Shown here piece after piece: positions 1-10,200 of a DNA stretch of 64,000 bases (its first letter is position 1; every line of letters starts with the position of its first letter). The notes beneath the pieces are model-generated. The model was not told the DNA's origin. It saw only the letters and a program-made list of their open reading frames with translations, and made no database searches. A program made the translations under genes and the position numbers. The stretch is from positions 46,932-110,931 of the forward strand of contig NZ_JAKILT010000013.1 in assembly GCF_023283535.1 (NCBI RefSeq), in the 5' to 3' direction. The stretch comes from Shewanella sairae (lineage in GTDB: Bacteria > Pseudomonadota > Gammaproteobacteria > Enterobacterales > Shewanellaceae).

Positions 1-1
1 T

Positions 2-2245
2 AAGGATGAGTTTAATAATGACGTCAGTTTTGCATTAGACGAAGATCTAAATGATGGTGAAAGACAGCATATTGCCGAAAGCATTGGCTATTTTGCTTTC
101 GAAATCGCCGCTGAGCCACCTGCGGTGAATCATTACAGAATTAGTTTTGATTCTGGTGCATTAAGCTGTGCGGCTAAGCCTATTACAGTGCAAGCATGTG
201 CGGATGCAGATTGTACTTCACTGCTAAACGATCCGGCTTCTGTTGTTATCACAAAAAATGGCGCCGATTATACGACTGCTGATGTTGTTGGCAGTGCTCA
301 AGTAAATATATGGCATCCTCAAGGCGGCCTTGTCACTCTTGGGTTAGGTAATACCGTACCTAGCGGGGAGTTCTTTTGTTATATCGACGGTAATTTAGTT
401 GATAACAGTCAGTGTCAGCTTAGTTTTGAAAATAGTGGTATCTATTTTGATATTGATGATTTAACTGCTTGCAAAAATTCAGCTAACTTTGAAATGTATG
501 CGGTTAAAAAAGATGAGCTAACCCAGCAATGCACGCCGCTATTTGCCAACCAAACAAAGCCGATTTCGATGGCATTTAACTATATTACACCAGATGCAGC
601 AGAGGTTAATGCTACAGAGAAGCTCACCATTAATAGCCTGCATTCACCTGAAACGAGTAAAGATATTGCTGGTGGTGATAGCCAAGAGTTGCAAGTGCAT
701 TTTGATGCAAACGGTAAAGCCTTGCTGAATGTAAATTATCCCGAGGCAGGTAAAGTCGAGTTAGCGGCAACACTTACTGAGACTATCAATTCACCAGACG
801 GCAGTACCAGCGAGACTTTAGTGCTTGAGCACAGTGATCAGTTTGTTTCTAAACCCGATGGTTTTCATTTCTTTAATGGCTCAGGCGTTAATGGTTGCAA
901 AGGTGCAAGCTGTAATATTCTAGAGGAAGCGGGTGACGATTTTGCAATGAACGTAAAAGCGGTGTGTGGTGCGGACGATGGCACTAGCTATAAAGACCGT
1001 TCCGCACTTAAGAATTTCAGATTTTCCGATATGAAAATTAAGTCTGTGTTGCAAGCACCATTGCTGAGTAATGGTGATGATAAAGATGGAACACTAGGCA
1101 CGTTAGGGCTTGCCGAGATTAGTTTTACTAAAACGAATAGTGCACCGTTAACAGTGACCAATCAAACATACTCTGAAGTCGGGGCCATGAGCTTAGCGCT
1201 CGATGGTGATGTTAACTACTTAGGAACGACTATCGAAGAGGCAAAATCAACGAGTGATCTATTTGGCCGTTTTACGCCTTATTTCTTAAGGGTAGAAGCT
1301 AATTCTCCAAAGCTTCAAGCCCAATGTAATAGCTTTACCTATATGGACCAGCCTTTTGGTTTTCAGTCAGGTTCAGAGCCTACCATCGCCGTAAAAGGAA
1401 TGAATAAAGCGGGCGCTGAAACTGGCAACTATCAAATTGGTGATTGGTGGCGTTATAAAGGTAATCAATGGTTAAATCGAACTTATAGTGACACCTCTGG
1501 TGCGACATCAGTTGATGGTGCAGCCTTGCAAATTCTCGATGCGTCACCAGCTTCTGAACAAGTAAATTATTACCCTCAGGATGATACTAATTTAGTACGC
1601 AGGGCTTATTTAATTGATACCGAATTACATTATGCGCGTACATCGTCGCTAGCAATCCCTTTTAATGCGCAATTTGACTTGCAACTGCCGCAAGCTGGCG
1701 TCACCGATAGTGATGGTATTTGTTATCGAGACTCTGCAGACTCAGCTTGTTTAGACTTCACCTTCAATGACATTGCTAAAGATGATGCTTTTGCCATGCG
1801 TTACGGTCGGTTTATTTTACAAAACGGCTATGGGCCATCTACTGAAGAGCTTCGCCTCGCAGTGAATACCCAGTTTGTGAATAGCGGTGGCGTTTGGGAA
1901 GTTAATTCAGCTGATATGTGCTCGGAGTTTAATACGACGAGTGCAACCGAGTCTGCAGAGGTAGGCCTGTACCTTACACCTGATACAGGACTTGAAGCGG
2001 TTAAAGGTTATACCCAAACAGGGGGGACGGGTCAGTCTGGTATGATTGATGATGGTAATAGCTTTATCTATTTCCCGGCGCCGAATGCGGACGGAGAAGT
2101 GGGTTTACAGCAACACGTCGATAAATGGCTAAAATGGTATTGGAATTTTGATTCTACCAGCGGGTTACAGGATCCAAGAGCGACCGCTAATTTTGGTACT
2201 TACCGTGGTCATGATCGCATTATTTATTGGCGAGAAGTGAATTAA
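2..2245 (+). CDS. mshQ: MSHA biogenesis protein MshQ, C-terminal part (5' end outside window)
   Basis: The reading frame is open from base 2, so the gene begins upstream of the window; the internal GTG at 125 is not the real start. About 747 residues are visible. The fragment is a Cys-containing, beta-rich extracellular-type protein. Short motifs near the start (ALSCAAKPITVQACAD) match the large MshQ proteins (DUF6701 region) of mannose-sensitive haemagglutinin pilus loci. MshQ is thought to act at the cell surface with the MSHA type IV pilus. mshQ lying next to mreB is the usual arrangement in Shewanella and Vibrio, which supports the call. A hairpin at 2259-2286 follows the stop. Family assignment is by recognition, not search. 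Confidence 0.85.
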   Translation, partial: KDEFNNDVSFALDEDLNDGERQHIAESIGYFAFEIAAEPPAVNHYRISFDSGALSCAAKPITVQACADADCTSLLNDPASVVITKNGADYTTADVVGSAQVNIWHPQGGLVTLGLGNTVPSGEFFCYIDGNLVDNSQCQLSFENSGIYFDIDDLTACKNSANFEMYAVKKDELTQQCTPLFANQTKPISMAFNYITPDAAEVNATEKLTINSLHSPETSKDIAGGDSQELQVHFDANGKALLNVNYPEAGKVELAATLTETINSPDGSTSETLVLEHSDQFVSKPDGFHFFNGSGVNGCKGASCNILEEAGDDFAMNVKAVCGADDGTSYKDRSALKNFRFSDMKIKSVLQAPLLSNGDDKDGTLGTLGLAEISFTKTNSAPLTVTNQTYSEVGAMSLALDGDVNYLGTTIEEAKSTSDLFGRFTPYFLRVEANSPKLQAQCNSFTYMDQPFGFQSGSEPTIAVKGMNKAGAETGNYQIGDWWRYKGNQWLNRTYSDTSGATSVDGAALQILDASPASEQVNYYPQDDTNLVRRAYLIDTELHYARTSSLAIPFNAQFDLQLPQAGVTDSDGICYRDSADSACLDFTFNDIAKDDAFAMRYGRFILQNGYGPSTEELRLAVNTQFVNSGGVWEVNSADMCSEFNTTSATESAEVGLYLTPDTGLEAVKGYTQTGGTGQSGMIDDGNSFIYFPAPNADGEVGLQQHVDKWLKWYWNFDSTSGLQDPRATANFGTYRGHDRIIYWREVN

Positions 2246-2258
2246 ATGACAATATTTT

Positions 2259-2288
2259 AGAGTGAGACAAGGTATTGGCTCACTCTTT
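2259..2288 (+). terminator. Hairpin after mshQ, probable terminator
   Basis: Arms AGAGTGAG (2259-2266) and CTCACTCT (2279-2286) pair perfectly across a 12-nt loop, 14 nt after the mshQ stop. Only a short T run follows, so termination may be weak. It would separate mshQ from mreB. Confidence 0.5.
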
Positions 2289-2378
2289 AGCATTTATATC
2301 GCAAAAAACACGGTTTCATTAGCAATTGTTAACCTCTCTGGTCTTGTGGATTTTAAGAAGCGTGATAAAGTTACCTGA

Positions 2379-3467
<1,089 letters not shown>

Positions 3468-3479
3468 CCACGGTTAAAA

Positions 3480-3508
3480 AGGGCGGTTTTCAACCGCCCT
3501 AGTTTGTT
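3480..3508 (+). terminator. Intercistronic hairpin between mreB and mreC
   Basis: AGGGCGGTT (3480-3488) and AACCGCCCT (3492-3500) form a perfect 9-bp GC-rich stem with loop TTC, followed by agtttgtt. It ends 8 nt before the mreC ATG, so it probably acts as a partial terminator, and it also sits where the mreC ribosome binding site should be. Confidence 0.7.
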
Positions 3509-4396
3509 ATGAAGCCTATTTTTGCTCGCGGAATATCCAATCAATTTAGACTAACACTGGCTGTAATTTTGTCGGTGATTTTGCTTGTCGCTAATGACAG
3601 GCTTGAACCTGTGCGTAACTCCCTCTCTTCGCTATTAAGCCCTTTGCAATACGTTGCGAATATCCCCGGGGCACTGCTGGATCTTTCTGCTGAAAGTTTG
3701 GCTACTCGCAATATGTTAGCCAAGCAAAATAAAGAGTTACTGCGTCATCAATTACTGATGAGTGAGCGCTTACAGCGTTTTGAGCATCTACGCCAAGAAA
3801 ACGATCGTCTGCGTGGGTTACTAGGCTCGCCAGTACATATGGATGCAAAAAAGGTCGTGGCTGAAGTCATGGAAGTAGCTAGCGATCCTTTCCATCAGTA
3901 TGTAGTCCTTAATCATGGTTCACGCAGTGGTGTATTTGTTGGTCAGCCGGTGGTCGATGCTCAAGGTGTGGTTGGTCAAGTCGTTCAGGTGAGTGAATTA
4001 ACTAGCAGAGTTCTATTGTTGTCGGATACGACCCATGGCATTCCTGTCAGAATTACTCGTAATGATGTACGTCTAATGGCTGTGGGTACGGGTGTACTTG
4101 ATGAATTAGAGCTTAGGCATGTGGCCAAGAGTACCGACGTGCGGGTTGGCGATCTGTTGGTGTCATCAGGGTTAGGTAAACGCTTTCCTGAGGGCTACCC
4201 AGTTGCTCGGGTAATGAGCGTAGAAAAAGACGATGGTAAGAGTTATGCCACTGTGGTTGCACAGCCGTTAGCCGCTCTAGATAGAATTCGTTATTTATTA
4301 TTACTTTGGCCAGATGTTGAGTCTGAAGAAGGCGAACTTTTACCGCCAAAAGGGGTGGTGGAAGCGATGAAAGCCAATCAAGAGGTCGCACCATGA
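3509..4396 (+). CDS. mreC: Rod shape-determining protein MreC
   Basis: Bitopic inner-membrane protein (295 aa) of the elongasome that links MreB to periplasmic cell-wall enzymes such as PBP2. One membrane segment lies at about residues 13-29 (LTLAVILSVILLVAN). A coiled-coil region rich in Leu, Glu and Arg follows (about 65-105), then the beta-barrel MreC core with recognisable stretches such as SSGLGKRFPEGYPVARV. Start ATG 3509. The stop overlaps the mreD start by 4 nt (ATGA), which indicates translational coupling. Confidence 0.96.
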   Translation: MKPIFARGISNQFRLTLAVILSVILLVANDRLEPVRNSLSSLLSPLQYVANIPGALLDLSAESLATRNMLAKQNKELLRHQLLMSERLQRFEHLRQENDRLRGLLGSPVHMDAKKVVAEVMEVASDPFHQYVVLNHGSRSGVFVGQPVVDAQGVVGQVVQVSELTSRVLLLSDTTHGIPVRITRNDVRLMAVGTGVLDELELRHVAKSTDVRVGDLLVSSGLGKRFPEGYPVARVMSVEKDDGKSYATVVAQPLAALDRIRYLLLLWPDVESEEGELLPPKGVVEAMKANQEVAP

Positions 4397-4881
4397 GTTT
4401 ACATGTGGCACATGGCCGCTGGGTGGTCTGGTTAAGCCTATTAGTGGCGATGTTATTTCAGATCATGCCTTTGCCAGATCTGGTAGAAGCTTGGCGTCCA
4501 GACTGGTTATTATTGGTTATCATCTACTGGGCGATGGCATTACCTCATAGATATAACATCCTAACAGCATGGATACTTGGGGTGATGCTCGATATCTTGC
4601 TTGGAGCGACTTTAGGCATTCGAGCCTTTGCTATGTCAGTGGTTGTGTACGTTGTGGTGCTGCATTTTCAGCGTTTGCGTAACTTCCCTATGTGGCAACA
4701 AGCACTGGTTGTGGCGATGCAAGTCGCACTTTATAACTTAGTGGTATTTTGGGTCCAATTTGTTGCCGACAGCGCTGTATTTGATATTAGTCTGTTTTAC
4801 CCTGCAATTTCGAGCCTAGTTATGTGGCCGTGGATTTTTTGGATCCTGCGCCGTGTAAGACGTCTATATAAGGTTCGATAA
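4393..4881 (+). CDS. mreD: Rod shape-determining protein MreD
   Basis: Small polytopic inner-membrane protein (162 aa, standard length) of the cell-elongation complex. The sequence is almost entirely hydrophobic, with about five predicted membrane segments and a basic C-terminus (RRVRRLYKVR). The start ATG overlaps the mreC stop by 4 nt. Function is taken from family and position: last gene of mreBCD, ahead of maf and rng as in other gammaproteobacteria. Confidence 0.95.
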   Translation: MSLHVAHGRWVVWLSLLVAMLFQIMPLPDLVEAWRPDWLLLVIIYWAMALPHRYNILTAWILGVMLDILLGATLGIRAFAMSVVVYVVVLHFQRLRNFPMWQQALVVAMQVALYNLVVFWVQFVADSAVFDISLFYPAISSLVMWPWIFWILRRVRRLYKVR

Positions 4882-4969
4882 CGGTCAATCTTAATTGTTT
4901 GCTTAGGTTTGCTCAGCCTAATTAATTATTGGGCAAGCCAACTGAGCTAGAATCGAAAAGGTACTTATT

Positions 4970-5566
4970 ATGAAGTTAGTCCTTGCCTCGGGTTCACCTC
5001 GTCGTAAAGAGTTGTTAGGTCAATTAGGCTTTTTAAGCACTAATAATACAGCGCCATTTGAATTTGAGATTTTAGCTGCTGATATTGATGAAAGTCATCA
5101 AGCCGGTGAGTCAGCAACAGACTTTGTTGTGCGCTTAGCTAAAGAGAAAGCGTTAGCAGGTTTAGCACTTTACGGTGAAGCTAAAAATGCCGTTGTGTTG
5201 GGTTCTGACACCATTGTTGTACAAGGTGATACGATTTTAGGTAAGCCAACAGATGCCGCAAATGCAGCGGAAATACTGGCAAGCCTTTCAGGAAAGCGTC
5301 ATCAAGTGATGACGGCAGTTGCGCTAACTGATGGTTGCAAAACCATAAGCAGATTAGTGACAACTCAAGTGCAATTTTGCACGTTAACCCAAGCCGATAT
5401 TTTAGCTTATATCGCAACGGGTGAGCCTATGGATAAAGCCGGTGCATACGGGATCCAAGGGTTAGGTGGAAATTTTGTTGAAGCTATCGAGGGCAGTTAT
5501 TCCGCGGTAGTAGGGTTACCTTTGGTAGAAACCCGTGCGTTGTTGTGTGAGATGCAAGTTTTATAG
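4970..5566 (+). CDS. maf: Maf family nucleoside triphosphate pyrophosphatase (dTTP/UTP type)
   Basis: House-cleaning pyrophosphatase of the Maf/YhdE family (198 aa) that hydrolyses dTTP, UTP and modified pyrimidine nucleotides. The family signature [12 protein letters not shown] is at residues 4-15, AADIDES near 39, and [11 protein letters not shown] (metal-binding Asp) near 80, followed by KPTDAANA and the [10 protein letters not shown] segment. The gene lies between mreD and rng, as yhdE does in Escherichia coli, which favours the YhdE rather than the YceF subfamily. Start ATG 4970. Confidence 0.93.
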   Translation: MKLVLASGSPRRKELLGQLGFLSTNNTAPFEFEILAADIDESHQAGESATDFVVRLAKEKALAGLALYGEAKNAVVLGSDTIVVQGDTILGKPTDAANAAEILASLSGKRHQVMTAVALTDGCKTISRLVTTQVQFCTLTQADILAYIATGEPMDKAGAYGIQGLGGNFVEAIEGSYSAVVGLPLVETRALLCEMQVL

Positions 5567-5632
5567 CAATAAATAGAGTCATAAATAGGCCTTACCCGCC
5601 CAGCTATATAACACATTGAAAGCAGACTATTA

Positions 5633-5666
5633 CTGATAAATGAATCAAAATTGGCTCATTTATCAG
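5633..5666. repeat. Inverted repeat between maf and rng
   Basis: CTGATAAATGA (5633-5643) and TCATTTATCAG (5656-5666) are perfect 11-bp inverted arms with a 12-nt spacer. No T run follows, so this is more likely an operator, an RNA processing hairpin or an upstream element of rng than a terminator. Confidence 0.5.
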
Positions 5667-5724
5667 ATCACAATCTACGCCAAATCCTTTTTTAATTTAG
5701 CTATTTCCCTAAGTGGGGTGAGTT

Positions 5725-7233
5725 GTGAGTAGAAGTCGATTCGCGCAAAACAGAGTGCAGAAAAAAATAGGCTCTGAACTCTTAATCAATGTAACACCTA
5801 CAGAAGCTCGAGTGGCATTAGTGGAGCATGGTGTACTGCAAGAAGTTCATATCGAGCGACGTATGAAACGTGGCTTGGTTGGCAATATTTATAAAGGCAA
5901 AGTCAGTCGAGTACTACCCGGTATGCAGGCAGCTTTTGTTGATATCGGCTTAGATAAAGCCGCATTCCTACATGCTTCAGATATTGTGCCGCATACAGAG
6001 TGTGTTGCTGACGTTGAAAAGGGCAACTTTGTTGTGCGTGATATTGCTGAGCTTGTTAGGCAAGGTCAGGACATTATGGTGCAAGTGGTAAAAGATCCAC
6101 TCGGCACAAAAGGCGCACGCCTAACAACAGATATCACCTTACCTTCACGCTATCTTGTATTTATGCCTGGTTCGAGCCACGTAGGGGTTTCTCAGCGAAT
6201 CGAGTCAGAAGCTGTCCGTGCCCGCTTAAAGAAAATTACCCAGCCATTCGTTGATGATGACGGCGGTTTTATTATTCGCACAGCGGCAGAAAGCGCCGGT
6301 GAAGATGAGTTAATCCAAGACGCAGGCTTTTTACGACGCGTGTGGGCTAAAGTTAGCGAGCGCCGTAAGCGCCGCGGCGTTTCTTTGTTATATCAAGACT
6401 TAGCGCTGCCAGTGCGCATTGTGCGCGACTTTGTTGGTACTGAGCTAGATCAAATTCAAGTTGATTCGGCGCAGACCTATGAAGAGTTACAACAATTTGC
6501 GCAAGAGTTCATGCCTGAAATTGCTGAAAAACTAGAGCACTATAATGGACCGATCCCCATTTTCGATCTGTATGACGTTGAAAATGAAGTGCAAAGAGCG
6601 CTCGGGCGTAAAGTTGAGCTAAAATCAGGTGGCTATTTGATCATAGATCAAACCGAGGCAATGACCACGGTTGATATTAATACCGGCGCTTTTGTTGGTC
6701 ATCGTAATTTAGAAGAAACCATCTTTAATACTAACCTAGAAGCAACGCACGCGATTGCCCGCCAACTGCGACTGCGTAATTTAGGCGGCATTATTATTAT
6801 CGATTTTATCGATATGCTTAATAATGAACATAAAAAACGTGTGCTTGCCAGTTTAGAAAGCGCTTTAGCCAACGATCGAGTTAAAACTAATATCAGCGGA
6901 TTCTCAGGCCTAGGGCTGGTGGAGATGACGCGAAAACGTACTCGAGAAAGCCTAGAGCATGTACTCTGTGGTGAGTGCCCTGCATGCCAAGGCACCGGCA
7001 ACCTCAAGACAGTTGAAACCGTATCTTATGAAATTTTCAGAGAGATAATTCGCTTGAGCCGTGTTTATGATGCCGATGAGTTTTTAGTCTACTGTGCACC
7101 TGCGGTTTATCAGAGCCTAAAAGGCGATGAGAGCCATCTACTTGGCGAACTTGAAGTTTATATTGGTAAGCGGGTGCGACTGCAAAGTGAGCCTATGTAT
7201 GCACAGAATAAATTTGATGTGGTGATAATGTAG
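5725..7233 (+). CDS. rng: Ribonuclease G
   Basis: Endoribonuclease of the RNase E/G family (502 aa; the E. coli enzyme is about 489 aa). It matures the 5' end of 16S rRNA and cleaves mRNAs. An S1 RNA-binding region follows ELLINVTPTEARVAL (about residues 40-130). Catalytic acidic motifs TTVDINTG and IIIIDFIDM are present, as is the zinc-link motif CGECPACQGTG near residue 415. The start is GTG 5725, preceded by GGGGTGAG; no in-frame ATG lies between it and the conserved core, so an extra N-terminus of about 15 residues is likely real. The stop overlaps the yhdP GTG by one base. Confidence 0.95.
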   Translation: MSRSRFAQNRVQKKIGSELLINVTPTEARVALVEHGVLQEVHIERRMKRGLVGNIYKGKVSRVLPGMQAAFVDIGLDKAAFLHASDIVPHTECVADVEKGNFVVRDIAELVRQGQDIMVQVVKDPLGTKGARLTTDITLPSRYLVFMPGSSHVGVSQRIESEAVRARLKKITQPFVDDDGGFIIRTAAESAGEDELIQDAGFLRRVWAKVSERRKRRGVSLLYQDLALPVRIVRDFVGTELDQIQVDSAQTYEELQQFAQEFMPEIAEKLEHYNGPIPIFDLYDVENEVQRALGRKVELKSGGYLIIDQTEAMTTVDINTGAFVGHRNLEETIFNTNLEATHAIARQLRLRNLGGIIIIDFIDMLNNEHKKRVLASLESALANDRVKTNISGFSGLGLVEMTRKRTRESLEHVLCGECPACQGTGNLKTVETVSYEIFREIIRLSRVYDADEFLVYCAPAVYQSLKGDESHLLGELEVYIGKRVRLQSEPMYAQNKFDVVIM

Positions 7234-10200
7234 TGCCATCAGATACCTGTGCGCCGAAAAAGCGCTCTTTTAGTCTTGCACGTTTTTGTTGGCAATCTCT
7301 TGCTATCGTTTTAGTGCTATTTGCGTTAACAGTAAGCCTATTTAGAGGCTTACTGCCGCAACTTGATCAGGTTCGTATGGAGCTGATTAGCTTCGTAAAG
7401 TCTGAATATAACGTTGAAGTTGAAGTGGGGAAGCTTGCTGCAGAATGGCAGGCGTACGGCCCTGCCTTAACGGTTAAAAACTTCGTATTGCCTGCTCAAG
7501 AAAACCTCCCAGTTACTCTGCTTTTCAATCAAGTGCATGTTAAGTTTGATTTTTGGCAGTCTCTAGTTACCGCTTCGCCGCAAATTGAAGATGTTATTTT
7601 TGATGGTGTAAATGTGGCGTTAGATCTTGATCGTTTACAGGCGATGACCCCAAAAGACTCAAGCAGTCAAATGCAAACTGATTGGCTATATAAGTTGCTA
7701 CTTGAGCAGTTAGATCGATTTTCTATAACGGATGCAAGATTTCAATTGCTCAGCAAACGCCATGATTATCGACCGATTTTCATTAAAGATATGCGTTGGC
7801 GAAATACTCACAACCGTCATCGCGGTGAAGGCAAACTATTTCTCGATCACGAGGCATCTGAAGTTGAAAAGCTGGCATTGAGTGTTGATCTAAAAGGAAG
7901 TGGTTACCGCCCCGAATCAATCGCAGGGCAATTTTATCTCGCAGCTAGTTCGCTGGATATTGGCGAGTGGGCGTCAAGACAGCCTAATCCATATGACAAG
8001 AGCAAAAGCTTGCCTTTAGAAGGTGTGGTCAACTTACAGGCTTGGGCCGGTTTTTCGAACCGCAGCATCAACAGTGTAACTGCTGAGTTTCAACCAAGTT
8101 GGTTAGAGTGGTTCCTTAGTGGGGAGCAGCAAAAGTTTACCATTAATTCTGGCGCACTTGTTTGGCAACCAGAGGCGGAAGGCTGGCATCTTAACAGCCA
8201 TGAATTGAACTTTTCGACTAATGAGTTCACTTGGCCCGCGCTGTCATTGATGGCTCACAAAACAGAGCAAGGTGTTAGTGCCAAGCTTAGTCAACTTCAG
8301 CTGGATATGTTGTTGCCTTTACTGCCGCTAATCCCTGGAATTGGGCTAGATACGCTGCAGACTTGGCAATCGTTAAAGCCGATGGGAAAGGTAAAAGATA
8401 TCAACGCCCAATGGCAAAATTTATATCAACCACCTAAGGTTTCATTGGAATTGGATAAGGTTGCTTGGGCTGCACATAACGGCATCCCTGGACTTGCACC
8501 ATTTGATGCAAACATTAGCTATGTTGATACAGAAATAGGCTTTAATCTACCGAAGCAAAACTATCTAATTGATTTTGATGGTGGCTTTGAGGCTCCACTT
8601 AATATACAAGGCGCTAGCTTTAGTGGTGATTTTAATTTATCTGACTCAGCTTTATCGCTTCCTCAAGTACATTTTAGTAATCAAGACTTAGATATTAAAG
8701 CCGGGGTAAGGCTTGAATTTACCGATGCCATGCATATGGCGTTACTCGCTGATGTCGACATTAATGATGTTTCGAACATACATGACTATTTCCCACTTAA
8801 GGGCATGAGTAGTGAGCTGGTTAGTTATTTAACTACAGCGCTGCAAGCGGGTAAAAGCGATGATGCTGTGGTGGTTTGGCACGGGGCTTTTAGCAATTAT
8901 CCCTATGCAAGCCATGATGGTATTTTTCAGGCGGGCTTTACTTTAACTGATGCCACTTTTGAATTTGAACCAAGCTGGCCAGCCGTCGATCAATTGAACC
9001 TTTCAGCCTTGTTTGAAAACGCGGCGATGGATCTTTGGATCAATCAAGGACAACTGCTAGATGTGAATGCCAGTGGTGCTTATATTGGTATTCCTGCTTT
9101 AGGCGAAAAAAGCTTATTAAAAGTGAAGCTCGATCTGGCTACTCAAGCAGAAGCTGCTAATGAAGTTATTCAACAATCGCCTTTAGTTGATTCTGTTGGT
9201 GCAACACTTGATGTGGTGCAGATCTCGGGTGATATCACCGGTAAGATTGACCTTAGTATTCCGCTTTATGATGGCGAAACTGAAGTCATAAAAGGCACGG
9301 TTAATTTTAAAGATACACCAGTTTATATTACTGAGCCGGGGATCCAACTCGACAAGGTTACAGGCCAGCTGCAGTTTGTTAATGATGTCGTTAGCGGCTC
9401 AGGTTTTAGTGCGACTATGTATCAACAACCGCTGCAATTTAGCTTCGATACTGAGAGTATGAATCAAAATTATGGTGTAAACGTTGATTTAGAGGGGCAA
9501 TGGCAATTAGCTGAGTTACCTAAAGAACTGCATAACCCATTAAGTGACTACTATAAGGGGCAAGCTAATTGGATTGGCGATTTAAGGCTGATCTTCGATC
9601 CTATCGGTTACCGCATCCAAGCGCGAGTCGAGTCAGATTTGTTAGGAACCGAGCTTAATTTGCCAAGGCCTTTTGCTAAAAGTGCTGATCAAACTAAGCT
9701 GTTAGTTGCCGAGCTTATTGGTGACAACAAACAAGCGTCGTTAGGTATTAAGCTGGATAACCAAATGGAATTTTGGGGTGGCTTTGACGCAAACTCAGGT
9801 AATGCACTTGCCCACTATGACATATTACTCGGGCGTCTATTTAAGCCGGGCGATATGCTGCGTAAAAGCCAAGGTCATTTGCAAATTGATATCGACGATA
9901 CGGAGTTTTCGCCTTGGCTGCCGATCATTGAAGGCTTTGTCGCCGAAAAGAAGCCAGAGCAAACGTCTAACGAGTCAGCGGTTAATCTAGCTGGAGCTGC
10001 AAACTTCTTCCCGGCTCTTGTTTCAATTGATGCAGATTTTAATCGTTTCGATTTAATGGGGCAGCCTTTAGCTGAGCTTCATTTTAGTGCTGAGCCAACG
10101 GAGCATGCGTGGCGCTTTGATATTACTTCGCAAGAGTTTGATGGGCGTATTGATTTCTACCCAGACTGGGTCAATCAAGGTCTTAAAATTGTTGCTTCTA

